From IMG/VR virus record IMGVR_UViG_3300025127_000233, positions 1-25,996 of that record: a DNA stretch of 25,996 nt. One strand, given 5' to 3'. A program made the position numbers and the translations under genes. This stretch comes from a virus. Below, in pieces: positions 1 through 7,135 of the stretch; position 1 is the first letter of the stretch; each line of letters begins with the position of its first letter. The notes under the pieces were generated by a model, which was not told where the DNA came from, searched no databases, and worked only from the letters and a program-made list of their open reading frames with translations.

Positions 1-1
1 T

Positions 2-457
2 CAATTACAAAATTTTGTAATGGTGCAATTTATTGGGGGTGATGAATCATACTTACAAACAGATTTTATCGGATCAAGATCTCTTAATAAAAAACAATCA
101 CAAGAAATAATAAACATTTTAAACTTTGATTTAAAATTAAATGTCCTTAATGTTTTTTCTTTGAAAGATTTTTTTGAAAATACTTGTAAAATAGATATTA
201 ATTTAAACTATATCAATTATGCTTATCTTATAAAACACGCTAAAGGGTTTATTGGAATTGATAGTTCACTTAATCACATGTCCTCAAACAAGTTTTGTCA
301 AACTGAAGGAGTGGTTCTTTGGAACGATGATAATGTAAAAGAAAGATTTTGTTATGATAAAAACATAAATCTCACGACAAATACACCAAAAATAATGAGA
401 TTTGATGTAAACACAGTTATTGATAATTTTAAAAAAGTAATAAATAAAAAGCAGTAG
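2..457 (+). CDS. Glycosyltransferase family 9-like protein, C-terminal part (5' truncated)
   Basis: The reading frame is open to the left edge, so the true start lies outside the window; the ATG at 20 is probably internal. What remains is about 150 residues. The segment GFIGIDSSLNHMSSN (about residues 77-91 from the ATG) resembles the C-terminal nucleotide-sugar-binding signature of heptosyltransferase-like GT9 enzymes (Gly-x-Asp-Ser/Thr-x-x-x-His-x-Ala). In that family the enzymes transfer heptose or related sugars to surface glycans; here the substrate is unknown. The next gene starts at a GTG overlapping this stop (TAGTG), so the two are probably co-translated. Neighbouring genes (another glycosyltransferase, a methyltransferase-like protein, an oxygenase) fit a modification cassette. 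The family assignment rests on one motif and could be wrong. Confidence 0.5.
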   Translation, partial: QLQNFVMVQFIGGDESYLQTDFIGSRSLNKKQSQEIINILNFDLKLNVLNVFSLKDFFENTCKIDINLNYINYAYLIKHAKGFIGIDSSLNHMSSNKFCQTEGVVLWNDDNVKERFCYDKNINLTTNTPKIMRFDVNTVIDNFKKVINKKQ

Positions 458-1179
458 TGTTAAAATTAAATAAACACATAGATTTTTACTCACAGTATAA
501 AGGTATAATCCCAGATCCACAGCCTGCTATTTCAAATGTTCCAAGTGCTTACAAGAAAATGAAAGTTTTTCAAAGTGAAAGTTTTTTTTCAAAAACGGTA
601 AAAAAATGTATTCCTTTTTTAGATGCTCTTACTTGTGGGTATATTATACCTTTTCCAATGGATCAGGTTTACAGGTATGATAAAGAAAATACTAGAGCTA
701 TTTTTGAAACAAACCCACACTTACCGTCTGATTTTAGAGAAAGCCTAGGAGTAAGTTTTCATGAAAATTTTGAAGTTTCAGAAGATTTAAGGCACAACAA
801 AAGAACAGTTGAGGCCATATTTAAATTCATTAATCCTTGGGTTATAAAAACTCCACCAGGCTATAGTTGTATTTTCACACAACCCTTTAACAGAAATTTA
901 CCTTTTAAAATTATTGATGGAGTTGTAGATACTGACACATATACACAGAATATTCATTTTCCTTTTTACTGGACAAATCCACATACAGAAAGAGTTATAT
1001 TAGAAAGTGGGTCACCCATGGTTCTTGTAATTCCTTTTAAAAGAGATAGTTGGAGAATGAGATCTCATCTTGAAACACCAAAAGATATGGATGAGAAAAA
1101 TAAAAAAAGAATAATATTTAATTTAAAAATTGTAGACATGTACAAAAAAAGTTCTTGGAAAAAAAAGAGTTTTCGATAA
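457..1179 (+). CDS. Conserved phage/bacterial protein of unknown function (DUF6065-like)
   Basis: This 240-residue protein starts with GTG overlapping the upstream stop (TAGTG) and ends in a TAATG overlap with the next gene. Recognisable parts are a central VSFHENF segment, then NPWVIKTPPGYSC and QPFNRN (about residues 125-147), a VDTDTY turn, and IPFKRDSW near residues 193-200. From memory this order (TPPGYS, P-x-N, D-T-D, P-x-R-x-x-W) resembles the DUF6065 family, thought to be a compact beta-rich fold; that match is unverified. No signal peptide or membrane segment is seen. Its place between glycosyltransferase-like and oxygenase genes suggests accessory metabolism or virion or host surface modification rather than structure, but no function can be assigned. 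Confidence 0.75.
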   Translation: MLKLNKHIDFYSQYKGIIPDPQPAISNVPSAYKKMKVFQSESFFSKTVKKCIPFLDALTCGYIIPFPMDQVYRYDKENTRAIFETNPHLPSDFRESLGVSFHENFEVSEDLRHNKRTVEAIFKFINPWVIKTPPGYSCIFTQPFNRNLPFKIIDGVVDTDTYTQNIHFPFYWTNPHTERVILESGSPMVLVIPFKRDSWRMRSHLETPKDMDEKNKKRIIFNLKIVDMYKKSSWKKKSFR

Positions 1180-1670
1180 TGAAAAAAACAATACCCTTAC
1201 TCACATTTGGTTTTATAGATTGGATAGAAGAGCAGGACACTAAAGAAAAAATTATTATTGAATTTGGCTCAGGCGACTCTACAATATATTTCAGTAATAA
1301 ATTTAAAAAGGTTATTACTTATGAAGATGAGGTTGAATGGATAAACTTGATAAAATCTAAAGGTATAGACAACGTTGTTGTAAATTACCTAGACTATAAT
1401 TTTTATAAAAAAGAACCTAATTATTTCACGGAAGCTGATTTTATTTTAATTGACAATAATCCTCGTAACAAAAATTTAAGACTTTATGTGGCACAAAATT
1501 TAATAGAAAAAATCAACTATCAAAATATTTTAATTTTAGATAATAGTAATTGGAACTCCGATTGTTATTTTTATTTAAGAACAAAGTACAAATCTTTCAA
1601 AGATTTTATAGGTTTGAATTATAAATCAGAAACCACAGTAACAAGTGTTTTCTATGATAGGGCGCAATAG
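1179..1670 (+). CDS. Probable class I SAM-dependent methyltransferase-like protein
   Basis: The ATG at 1179 sits in a TAATG overlap with the previous stop, which is the usual junction in this genome, so I prefer it to the in-frame TTG at 1155. The product is 163 residues. Near the N-terminus IIIEFGSGDSTIYFS matches the glycine-rich motif I of Rossmann-fold methyltransferases (hydrophobic strand, E-x-G-S-G), followed by VITYEDE, where an acidic residue normally holds the SAM ribose. ADFILIDNN further on resembles the motif IV strand. At 163 residues it is short for a complete enzyme and no target-recognition domain is evident. It could modify a glycan or small molecule made by the neighbouring glycosyltransferases. 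The fold is moderately supported; the substrate is unknown. Confidence 0.6.
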   Translation: MKKTIPLLTFGFIDWIEEQDTKEKIIIEFGSGDSTIYFSNKFKKVITYEDEVEWINLIKSKGIDNVVVNYLDYNFYKKEPNYFTEADFILIDNNPRNKNLRLYVAQNLIEKINYQNILILDNSNWNSDCYFYLRTKYKSFKDFIGLNYKSETTVTSVFYDRAQ

Positions 1671-1672
1671 TT

Positions 1673-2221
1673 TTGAGAATTTCTTTAATACAATCTTCTC
1701 ATAATGCAATAGGGAGTGTTTATATACTTCATGATTATTTGTATAATAAAAACTATTTAAATAGACTAAAAGAATTAGTTAATAAAGCTATCGAAGAGGA
1801 GCCCATTGATAAATTAGTTAATGTTCACGCTAAAACAACAAACTGGGATAAACTATTAAAAGTTGAAGAAATGAAAAATTTTCATACTAGGATTTTAGAT
1901 ACCCTAATAAATATTTATACTCTTCGAACTCCTACACCTAACACTCACTTAAAATATTTTTTAAATTCCTCTTGGGGCATGAAACACAAAAAAGGCGACT
2001 ATACAATAGAGCATCACCACGCTCCTGTTGCTTGGTCAGGTGCATTTTATTTTGAGGTTCCTAGCGATACCTTTATGACTTTCCCTGATTTTAATCAATC
2101 TTTACAAATAAAAGAGAACATGTTAATTTTTTTTCCAGGTATAACAAAACACAGTGTTTCAACACATACGAGCGATAAAGAAAGAATTTCTATGGCATTT
2201 AATATTGATTGGCATAATTAG
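1673..2221 (+). CDS. 2-oxoglutarate/Fe(II)-dependent oxygenase family protein
   Basis: The product has 182 residues. It starts with TTG two bases after the preceding stop; no ATG exists until far into the protein and no clear ribosome binding site is visible, so initiation may rely on coupling. The C-terminal half carries the jelly-roll iron site expected for this family: EHHHAP (residues 113-118), SGAFYFEVP, FFPGITKHSV with His160 as the distal iron ligand, then ERISMAFNI with Arg171 for 2-oxoglutarate. This arrangement is typical of the putative 2OG-Fe(II) oxygenases common in marine phages (PF13759-like). Such enzymes hydroxylate proteins, nucleic acids or small molecules; the substrate here is unknown. 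A second, diverged member lies at 5433-6023. Confidence 0.8.
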   Translation: MRISLIQSSHNAIGSVYILHDYLYNKNYLNRLKELVNKAIEEEPIDKLVNVHAKTTNWDKLLKVEEMKNFHTRILDTLINIYTLRTPTPNTHLKYFLNSSWGMKHKKGDYTIEHHHAPVAWSGAFYFEVPSDTFMTFPDFNQSLQIKENMLIFFPGITKHSVSTHTSDKERISMAFNIDWHN

Positions 2222-2241
2222 AATATACGAGGAGAGAAATA

Positions 2242-3039
2242 ATGATTAAACCAGAAGAATTAAAAGATAAAAATATTAAACTATTTTTAGGCATGCCTAT
2301 GTACGGTGGACTTTTAACAGAGCCAACAATGCATGGTTTATTGCAATTACAAAGTTGGTCATCGCACGCAGGAGTTAATTTAAGGTTTCAATCTATGGGA
2401 AATGAAAGTTTAATAACAAGGGCAAGAAATACTATGGTTTCTATGATGATGGATCAAACTGATTACGTTGCAACACACTTATTATTTATAGACGCAGATA
2501 TAGGATTTGAATGGCAGAACATTGAAAGACTTATATGTGCTGACAAAGACGTGGCCTGTGGTATTTACCCAAGGAAACATTTACACTTAGAGAGAGTAAA
2601 AGGTATTTTAGAGAAAGAGCCAGACATATCTCCTGAAGACTTAGAGGCAAAATGTTTAGGGTACAATGTTAACTTAGATAATCCTGATAATCTGAAGGGA
2701 GAAAATGGATTTTTTAGAGTTAGTGAAGCTGCTACAGGAATGATGCTTGTTAAACGTGAAGTTTTTAGAAAAATGTTTAAAAAATTTCCAGAAAGAAAGT
2801 ATGAAACAGATCAGATAATCTCAGGCAAGTATTATAGATCAGATAATTGTTATGACTTATTTGCTGTTGGCCCCTATGAAACTGTTGGACAAAAAAGATA
2901 TTTGTCCGAAGATTATTATTTTTCAAGATTGTGGCAAGAGTGTGGTGGAGAGATTTGGGCTGATTTTGCCATGCCTCTTACTCACTATGGTAATAGAGCA
3001 TATCAAGGGGATGTTTCATCCTTATTGGCTAAAAAATAA
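2242..3039 (+). CDS. Glycosyltransferase, GT-A fold (DxD)
   Basis: This 265-residue protein has a good ribosome binding site (AGGAGAG ending 6 bases before the ATG). HLLFIDADIGF places a DxD-type metal and nucleotide-sugar motif at residues 84-86, VACGIYPRK follows at about 104-112, and LSEDYYFSRLWQECGG near the C-terminus matches the E-D motif region of GT-A enzymes. Known family members transfer a sugar from a nucleotide donor; the acceptor (capsid, host glycan or DNA) cannot be inferred. It is the last gene before the virion block and is followed by a promoter-like element rather than a coupled start, so it probably closes the upstream operon. Confidence 0.75.
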   Translation: MIKPEELKDKNIKLFLGMPMYGGLLTEPTMHGLLQLQSWSSHAGVNLRFQSMGNESLITRARNTMVSMMMDQTDYVATHLLFIDADIGFEWQNIERLICADKDVACGIYPRKHLHLERVKGILEKEPDISPEDLEAKCLGYNVNLDNPDNLKGENGFFRVSEAATGMMLVKREVFRKMFKKFPERKYETDQIISGKYYRSDNCYDLFAVGPYETVGQKRYLSEDYYFSRLWQECGGEIWADFAMPLTHYGNRAYQGDVSSLLAKK

Positions 3040-3047
3040 TGGAGTTA

Positions 3048-3075
3048 ATGACTTTTTATAGATTTTTAGTATATT
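3048..3075 (+). promoter_or_regulatory. Promoter-like element before the virion block
   Basis: ATGACT (3048-3053), a 16-base spacer and TATATT (3070-3075) give a sigma-70-like pair one mismatch from TTGACT. The ATG of the next gene is at 3082, so transcription would begin at or beside the start codon, giving an almost leaderless message. No Shine-Dalgarno sequence precedes that ATG, in keeping with this. It is inferred from sequence only. Confidence 0.4.
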
Positions 3076-3081
3076 ATTCTC

Positions 3082-4911
3082 ATGCCCCTAGTAAATTTTA
3101 GACCAGCACCTGGTATAAACAAAGAAGTTACCGACTATACAGGACAAGGAAAATGGACTGATGGAGATATGGTGCGCTTTTTTCAGGGTTCAGCACAAAA
3201 GATTAAAGGATGGCAAAGATTTATAACCACCACTTTAGTTGGTGTTGCTAGAGATATGCATGCTTGGGTGGCTCTTGATGGCACCAGATACAATGCTATA
3301 GGGACAGATAGAAAATTATATCTTTATGCAGAGGGGGTTGCGTATGATATCACTCCTCTTAGAAAAACAACATCCTCTTTATCTAATCCTTTTACAACTA
3401 ATGCAACTACATCAGTAGTGGTCACAGACACATCTCATGGCGCTGTCCAAGGAGATTTTGTGACCTTTGATTCTTTCTCCACCATAGATGGTTTAGATAT
3501 GAACAAGGAGTTTGAGATAACATCTGTTGCAAATAATAACGCTTATATAGTAACGACAACGGCTGCTGCATCTGGATCCACGTCAGGTGGAGGCGGAACA
3601 GGTAATGCAAAATATCAAATTAACATTGGTCCAGAATTATCAACTCCAGCTTTTGGTTGGGGAACGGACACTTGGGGTTCAGGAACATGGGGAACTGCTT
3701 CGAGCAGTTCTAATGTAACCTTAGAGGCAAGACAATGGTCTCTTGATAACTTTGGACAACTATTAATTGCAACTGTGTTAAATGGCGGTGCTTTTGAATG
3801 GAATCCTAATAGTGGAGTAACAACTAGAGCTACTGCAATAACTAATGCACCAACTAAATCAAGATTAGGTTTAGTATCTACTCCAGATAGACATGTTTTA
3901 TTTATGGGCACACAACCTGAAATCGGTGGCACTAATGCTCAAGATGATTTGTTAATAAGATTTTCTAATCAAGAAGATCGAAACACATACCAACCAACGG
4001 CAGAGAATACTGCTGGCTCACTGCGTATTGCCGACGGATCACGGATCGTGGCAGCTGAAAGATCAAGAGGACAAATACTTGTTTGGACAGATACGTCTTT
4101 ACATAGTTTACAATTTATAGGACCACCATTTACTTTTGGTCTAAGACAACTAGGTCAAAACTGTGGGATTATAGGAAGTCATGCGGGCGTTGATATTAAC
4201 GGTGTGAGTTATTGGATGTCTCAAGACTCCTTTTTCTTATTTGATGGTTCAGTTAAAAAATTACCTTGCACTGTAGAACAATTTATTTTTAATAATATTA
4301 ACATAACAGGATCAGAGAACGCTTTTGCGGGACACAATGGTGAGTTTAATGAGATTATGTGGTTCTATCCTAGAACAGGTTCAGACCAAATAAACGCAAT
4401 AGTCGCTTACAATTATTTAGAGGGCACTTGGTGGACGGGAACTCTATCTAGAACTACTTGGATTGATAGAGAGGTGTATGATAATCCGATAGCAACAGAA
4501 TATAATGCAACAGCGACCGCAAACAATGAAGTTATAAGTGGACTTACAGATGGAGCGTCCTCAGTTTTCTTACATGAGATCGGCAACAATGGTGACGGTC
4601 AGGCTATCACTGCCTTTGTTAAATCTGGTGTAGTGCAGATAGGAGAGGGTAATGAGTTTTCTTTTGTTTCTAAATTAATACCAGATATTGAAGATCAAGA
4701 GGGAACACTAAATGCTAAATTAGAATTTAAAAATTACCCTAATAATAGCACCGCAGTTACTAAAACAGTTTCTTTTCAAGACAACACAGACTTCGTAAGT
4801 TTACGTGGCCGAGGTAGAGAGTTTACAGTTAATGTGGTTTCTAATACAACAGGCACAGCGTGGAGACTTGGCACACAAAGATTTGACATACAGCCTGATG
4901 GTAGAAGATAA
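3082..4911 (+). CDS. Tail/hub structural protein (P22 gp10-like stabilisation protein type)
   Basis: This 609-residue protein opens with MPLVNFRPAPGINKEVTDYT, then VRFFQGSAQKIKGWQRF and MHAWVALDGTRYNAIGT: a pattern of paired sequence blocks (interaction with DNA-independent 'G-W' turns and 'Y-x-x-G-T' strands) that I recognise from marine phage proteins comparable to the P22 gp10 packaged-DNA stabilisation or T7 tail tubular B proteins. These form the tail hub below the portal. Residues about 95-180 look like an inserted domain ending in a glycine linker (SGSTSGGGGTGN), followed by FGWGTDTWGSGTWG, a repetitive Trp-Gly stretch. There is no ribosome binding site, and a promoter-like element lies immediately upstream. 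The stop overlaps the next start (TAATG). The structural role is likely; the exact position in the tail is inference. Confidence 0.65.
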   Translation: MPLVNFRPAPGINKEVTDYTGQGKWTDGDMVRFFQGSAQKIKGWQRFITTTLVGVARDMHAWVALDGTRYNAIGTDRKLYLYAEGVAYDITPLRKTTSSLSNPFTTNATTSVVVTDTSHGAVQGDFVTFDSFSTIDGLDMNKEFEITSVANNNAYIVTTTAAASGSTSGGGGTGNAKYQINIGPELSTPAFGWGTDTWGSGTWGTASSSSNVTLEARQWSLDNFGQLLIATVLNGGAFEWNPNSGVTTRATAITNAPTKSRLGLVSTPDRHVLFMGTQPEIGGTNAQDDLLIRFSNQEDRNTYQPTAENTAGSLRIADGSRIVAAERSRGQILVWTDTSLHSLQFIGPPFTFGLRQLGQNCGIIGSHAGVDINGVSYWMSQDSFFLFDGSVKKLPCTVEQFIFNNINITGSENAFAGHNGEFNEIMWFYPRTGSDQINAIVAYNYLEGTWWTGTLSRTTWIDREVYDNPIATEYNATATANNEVISGLTDGASSVFLHEIGNNGDGQAITAFVKSGVVQIGEGNEFSFVSKLIPDIEDQEGTLNAKLEFKNYPNNSTAVTKTVSFQDNTDFVSLRGRGREFTVNVVSNTTGTAWRLGTQRFDIQPDGRR

Positions 4912-5084
4912 TGGCTAAATTAACACTACAAAGATTTCCAGACGCTAGAGAAGAGTATGATGCTCAACAGCAAGCAGAACTAATAAGAGTTTTAGAAGCG
5001 ATAGTTCAACAACTCAATAGTTCTTATACTCAAGATACACAAGAAGAGTCTACTAGAAGGAGTTGGTTTTTTTCAAATGGCTGA
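4911..5084 (+). CDS. Small conserved phage virion-region protein
   Basis: This 57-residue protein starts at an ATG overlapping the preceding stop (TAATG) and overlaps the next gene by 8 bases, so it sits in the translational chain. It reads MAKLTLQRFPDAREEYDAQQ then a helix (AELIRVLEAIVQQLN), and ends RRSWFFSNG. I recognise this layout (short N-terminal strand, amphipathic helix, aromatic tail) from small proteins found beside tail genes in marine podoviruses, but no function is known to me. It may be a tail or neck component or an assembly partner. Its 3' end carries the ribosome binding site (AAGGAG) for the following gene. Confidence 0.75.
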   Translation: MAKLTLQRFPDAREEYDAQQQAELIRVLEAIVQQLNSSYTQDTQEESTRRSWFFSNG

Positions 5085-5433
5085 TGTATTTAAAAGATTT
5101 ATAACTAACATAACAACGACAGATTTAACGACAGTGTTTACGGTGCCAACAGCTAACGTGGCGGCTACACCACCAACACCTGTTTCAACATTTATAGTAA
5201 AAACTATTAATGTTCATAACTACGATGGGTCAGCAGCCGTGACTGTAAATGTTGACCACAATAATGGAAGTGCAGATTTTCAAATATTTCAAGTTGATGT
5301 TTCTGCATCTAACACCAACACAATAAGCACTAGCATGGTCTATCAAGAAGGTGATGCTATGAAAGTACAAGCAAATGCTGCCTCAAGAGCCATGGTTGAG
5401 GTTTCAGTATTGGAGGTAAAACAACAACAATAA
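5077..5433 (+). CDS. Predicted beta-sandwich structural protein
   Basis: This 118-residue, Thr/Val-rich protein is almost all predicted beta strand (FIVKTINVHNYDGSAAVTV; ADFQIFQVDV), with no charged helices and no signal peptide. Such small Ig-like or decoration-type proteins are common among phage head and tail genes. The start is an ATG preceded by AAGGAG about 14 bases upstream, inside the previous gene. It ends in a TAATG overlap with the oxygenase gene, so the two are likely made together. The role as a virion component (head decoration, neck or tail) is inference from composition and position. Confidence 0.7.
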   Translation: MADVFKRFITNITTTDLTTVFTVPTANVAATPPTPVSTFIVKTINVHNYDGSAAVTVNVDHNNGSADFQIFQVDVSASNTNTISTSMVYQEGDAMKVQANAASRAMVEVSVLEVKQQQ

Positions 5434-6023
5434 TGTATTTAATATCAACGGTCCCACAAGACATCACAGATAAACTGAATGAAGTTATAAAAGGCAAAAA
5501 TTTACAACCTGCTAACATGGATTTAGCGGGCAATATTAAAAATGAATTTTTAATACCAGAGGGTAAAGAACATGTTTACCCTTTAATCTTTGCTTTAATT
5601 GATAAACATAAAGAACAGTATCCACAACACTTTAAAAAAATAACTGGGTATACAGGTAAAAAGGAGATAAGTCTTCAACTACATTCTTTGTGGGTAAACT
5701 TTCAAAAAAAATATGAATTTAATCCAATACACGTGCACGAAGGATTATTTAGTTTTGTTTTTTGGCATAAGATTCCTTACAAAATAGAAAACGAGATAGC
5801 TAGATATCCTAATATGAAACCGGACCAAGTAAAAGCGGGTCATTTTGCTTTTTTACAAATAGGTGAAATGGGCAGAATACAGTCTATAGATTTACCTGTA
5901 GACAATAGTTGGGAGGGTAAAATAGCTCTTTTCCCCGCAGACTTAAATCACACGGTATATCCTTTTTTTACATCAGATGATGTAAGAATTACTATTTCTG
6001 GTAATGTAGGTTTCCCTTCATAA
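5433..6023 (+). CDS. 2OG-Fe(II) oxygenase-like protein within the virion block
   Basis: This 196-residue protein starts in a TAATG overlap with the structural gene before it. The C-terminal half shows the family layout: SLWVNFQKKYEFNPIHVHEG with His100 and His102 in the N-x-x-H-x-H block, then IALFPADLNHTVYPF with His173 as distal ligand, and DDVRITISGNV with Arg185 as the probable 2-oxoglutarate-binding residue. The catalytic residues therefore look intact. The N-terminal 80 residues are less familiar. It differs from the oxygenase at 1673-2221 and sits among virion genes, which suggests hydroxylation of a virion protein or a moonlighting structural role; both are inference. Confidence 0.75.
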   Translation: MYLISTVPQDITDKLNEVIKGKNLQPANMDLAGNIKNEFLIPEGKEHVYPLIFALIDKHKEQYPQHFKKITGYTGKKEISLQLHSLWVNFQKKYEFNPIHVHEGLFSFVFWHKIPYKIENEIARYPNMKPDQVKAGHFAFLQIGEMGRIQSIDLPVDNSWEGKIALFPADLNHTVYPFFTSDDVRITISGNVGFPS

Positions 6024-6028
6024 ATCTA

Positions 6029-6055
6029 TTGATTTAGTATCTTTTCGCCTATAAA
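6029..6055 (+). promoter_or_regulatory. Weak promoter-like element
   Basis: TTGATT (6029-6034), a 15-base spacer and TATAAA (6050-6055) lie in the only gap (40 bases) inside this part of the operon. The next ATG is at 6064, again with almost no leader and no Shine-Dalgarno sequence. The short spacer makes this a weak call. Confidence 0.3.
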
Positions 6056-6063
6056 ACTATATT

Positions 6064-6315
6064 ATGGCGAAAATTATAGATGAACCCGTTCTATTACGTC
6101 ATGACATAATAGACGGTAAAGAAGTCCCTGTATATAGTGCAAAAGTAGAAACAACGGTTACTAACACTAAGACAGGGCAAGAGTATAATTCACATGAGGA
6201 GTGTCAGGCAGATATTGACAATCCTGAAACAGAAACAACAGAGGCGGACATTAGAAGAGATGTCAATGTAATAGCACCTAATTTATTTAGTGGTGCAGCT
6301 ACAGGCGAGGAGTAA
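6064..6315 (+). CDS. Small acidic protein of unknown function
   Basis: This 83-residue, acid-rich protein contains KVETTVTNTKTGQEYNSHEECQADIDN and ends ADIRRDVNVIAPNLFSGAATGEE. It is separated from the preceding oxygenase by 40 bases holding a promoter-like sequence, and has no ribosome binding site. Its final codons supply the AGGAG for the next gene. I do not recognise a family. The strand-turn-strand N-terminal half and acidic linker could suit a chaperone or small tail-associated protein, but nothing in the sequence decides this. Confidence 0.65.
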   Translation: MAKIIDEPVLLRHDIIDGKEVPVYSAKVETTVTNTKTGQEYNSHEECQADIDNPETETTEADIRRDVNVIAPNLFSGAATGEE

Positions 6316-6316
6316 A

Positions 6317-7135
6317 ATGTTTAAGAAGATCCTACCAGCAATAGCAGGTGCAGCAGGTTTTGCATTTTTTGGACCAACAGGCGCTGCTATTGGTGCAGGT
6401 TTAGGATCAGCGATTAGAGGAGACAACCCTGCGAACATTGCAACATCAGCATTGATGGGATATGGACTTGGAAGTTTTGGTGCTAGCGTAGGTCTTCAAG
6501 GAGGAGCGGGCTTAGGTAAGTTTGCTTCTAGTTTAAAAGGAACTGCGGGTGTTGGATTTCAAGCCCCTAGCACAGGAGTCGGAGGAAGTTCGGCTTTTGC
6601 AAGAAGTGTTCAAGGACAAGCAGCGAGAGACGCTGTTGTAAGAGAGACAGCAAAAAAAGGATTAGGTGCACAGGCACTACAGTTTGCAAAACAAAATAAA
6701 TTATTAACAGGTGCGTTAGGCCTTGGAGCTTTAGGAGCTTTAGGAGCATTTGATGAAGAGGAAAAGGCAACTAGTATCCCTCCTCCACCAGAGGCAGGAA
6801 GTAGAGGTATGTTAGATATCGCTCCCCCTCGAGCAGTTTTTTTTGATACTGCAACTGGACAGTACGGAGCATCTTCTCCAACACTACGACCAATAGCACA
6901 GGTTGCTGAGGGAGGATTCCCTCGTAAGACTGGTCAGATTTCTGGTCCCGGCACAGAGAAGTCTGATGACATTCCTGCCATGTTAAGTGACGGAGAGTTT
7001 GTAATGACTGCAAAAGCAGTTAGAGGATTAGGTGCATTGAATGGTGCAGATAAAGATGATAAGTTAGAACAGCGTCGCAAAGGCGCTAAGATGATGTACG
7101 ACATGATGGATAAATTTGAAAGCAAGGTAGCATAA
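6317..7135 (+). CDS. Virion-associated protein with hydrophobic Gly/Ala N-terminus
   Basis: I take the ATG at 6317 (MFKKILP) because AGGAG (6308-6312) lies four bases before it; an earlier in-frame ATG at 6290 lacks a site. The 272-residue product begins with an Ala/Gly-rich hydrophobic stretch (about residues 5-60: AIAGAAGFAFFGPTGAAIGAG), able to insert into membrane. A second such stretch (LLTGALGLGALGALGAF) lies near residue 135-150. The C-terminal part contains GPGTEKSDDIPAMLSDGEFV followed by AKAVRG, a segment recurrent in tail, tape-measure-like and internal virion proteins of many phages. It is probably a component released or inserted during DNA entry. It is coupled to the next gene by TAATG. 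Confidence 0.65.
   Translation: MFKKILPAIAGAAGFAFFGPTGAAIGAGLGSAIRGDNPANIATSALMGYGLGSFGASVGLQGGAGLGKFASSLKGTAGVGFQAPSTGVGGSSAFARSVQGQAARDAVVRETAKKGLGAQALQFAKQNKLLTGALGLGALGALGAFDEEEKATSIPPPPEAGSRGMLDIAPPRAVFFDTATGQYGASSPTLRPIAQVAEGGFPRKTGQISGPGTEKSDDIPAMLSDGEFVMTAKAVRGLGALNGADKDDKLEQRRKGAKMMYDMMDKFESKVA

Noticed and set aside
2852-3061. Plus-strand frame inside the glycosyltransferase gene
   Set aside because: It lies in another frame of a well-supported gene and lacks a ribosome binding site and any recognisable sequence.
3692-3710. Perfect 8-pair hairpin (GAACTGCT / AGCAGTTC) inside the tail protein gene
   Set aside because: It encodes part of an Ala-Ser-Ser-Ser run, has no T-run and lies mid-gene; one such dyad in a 1.8 kb gene can be chance.
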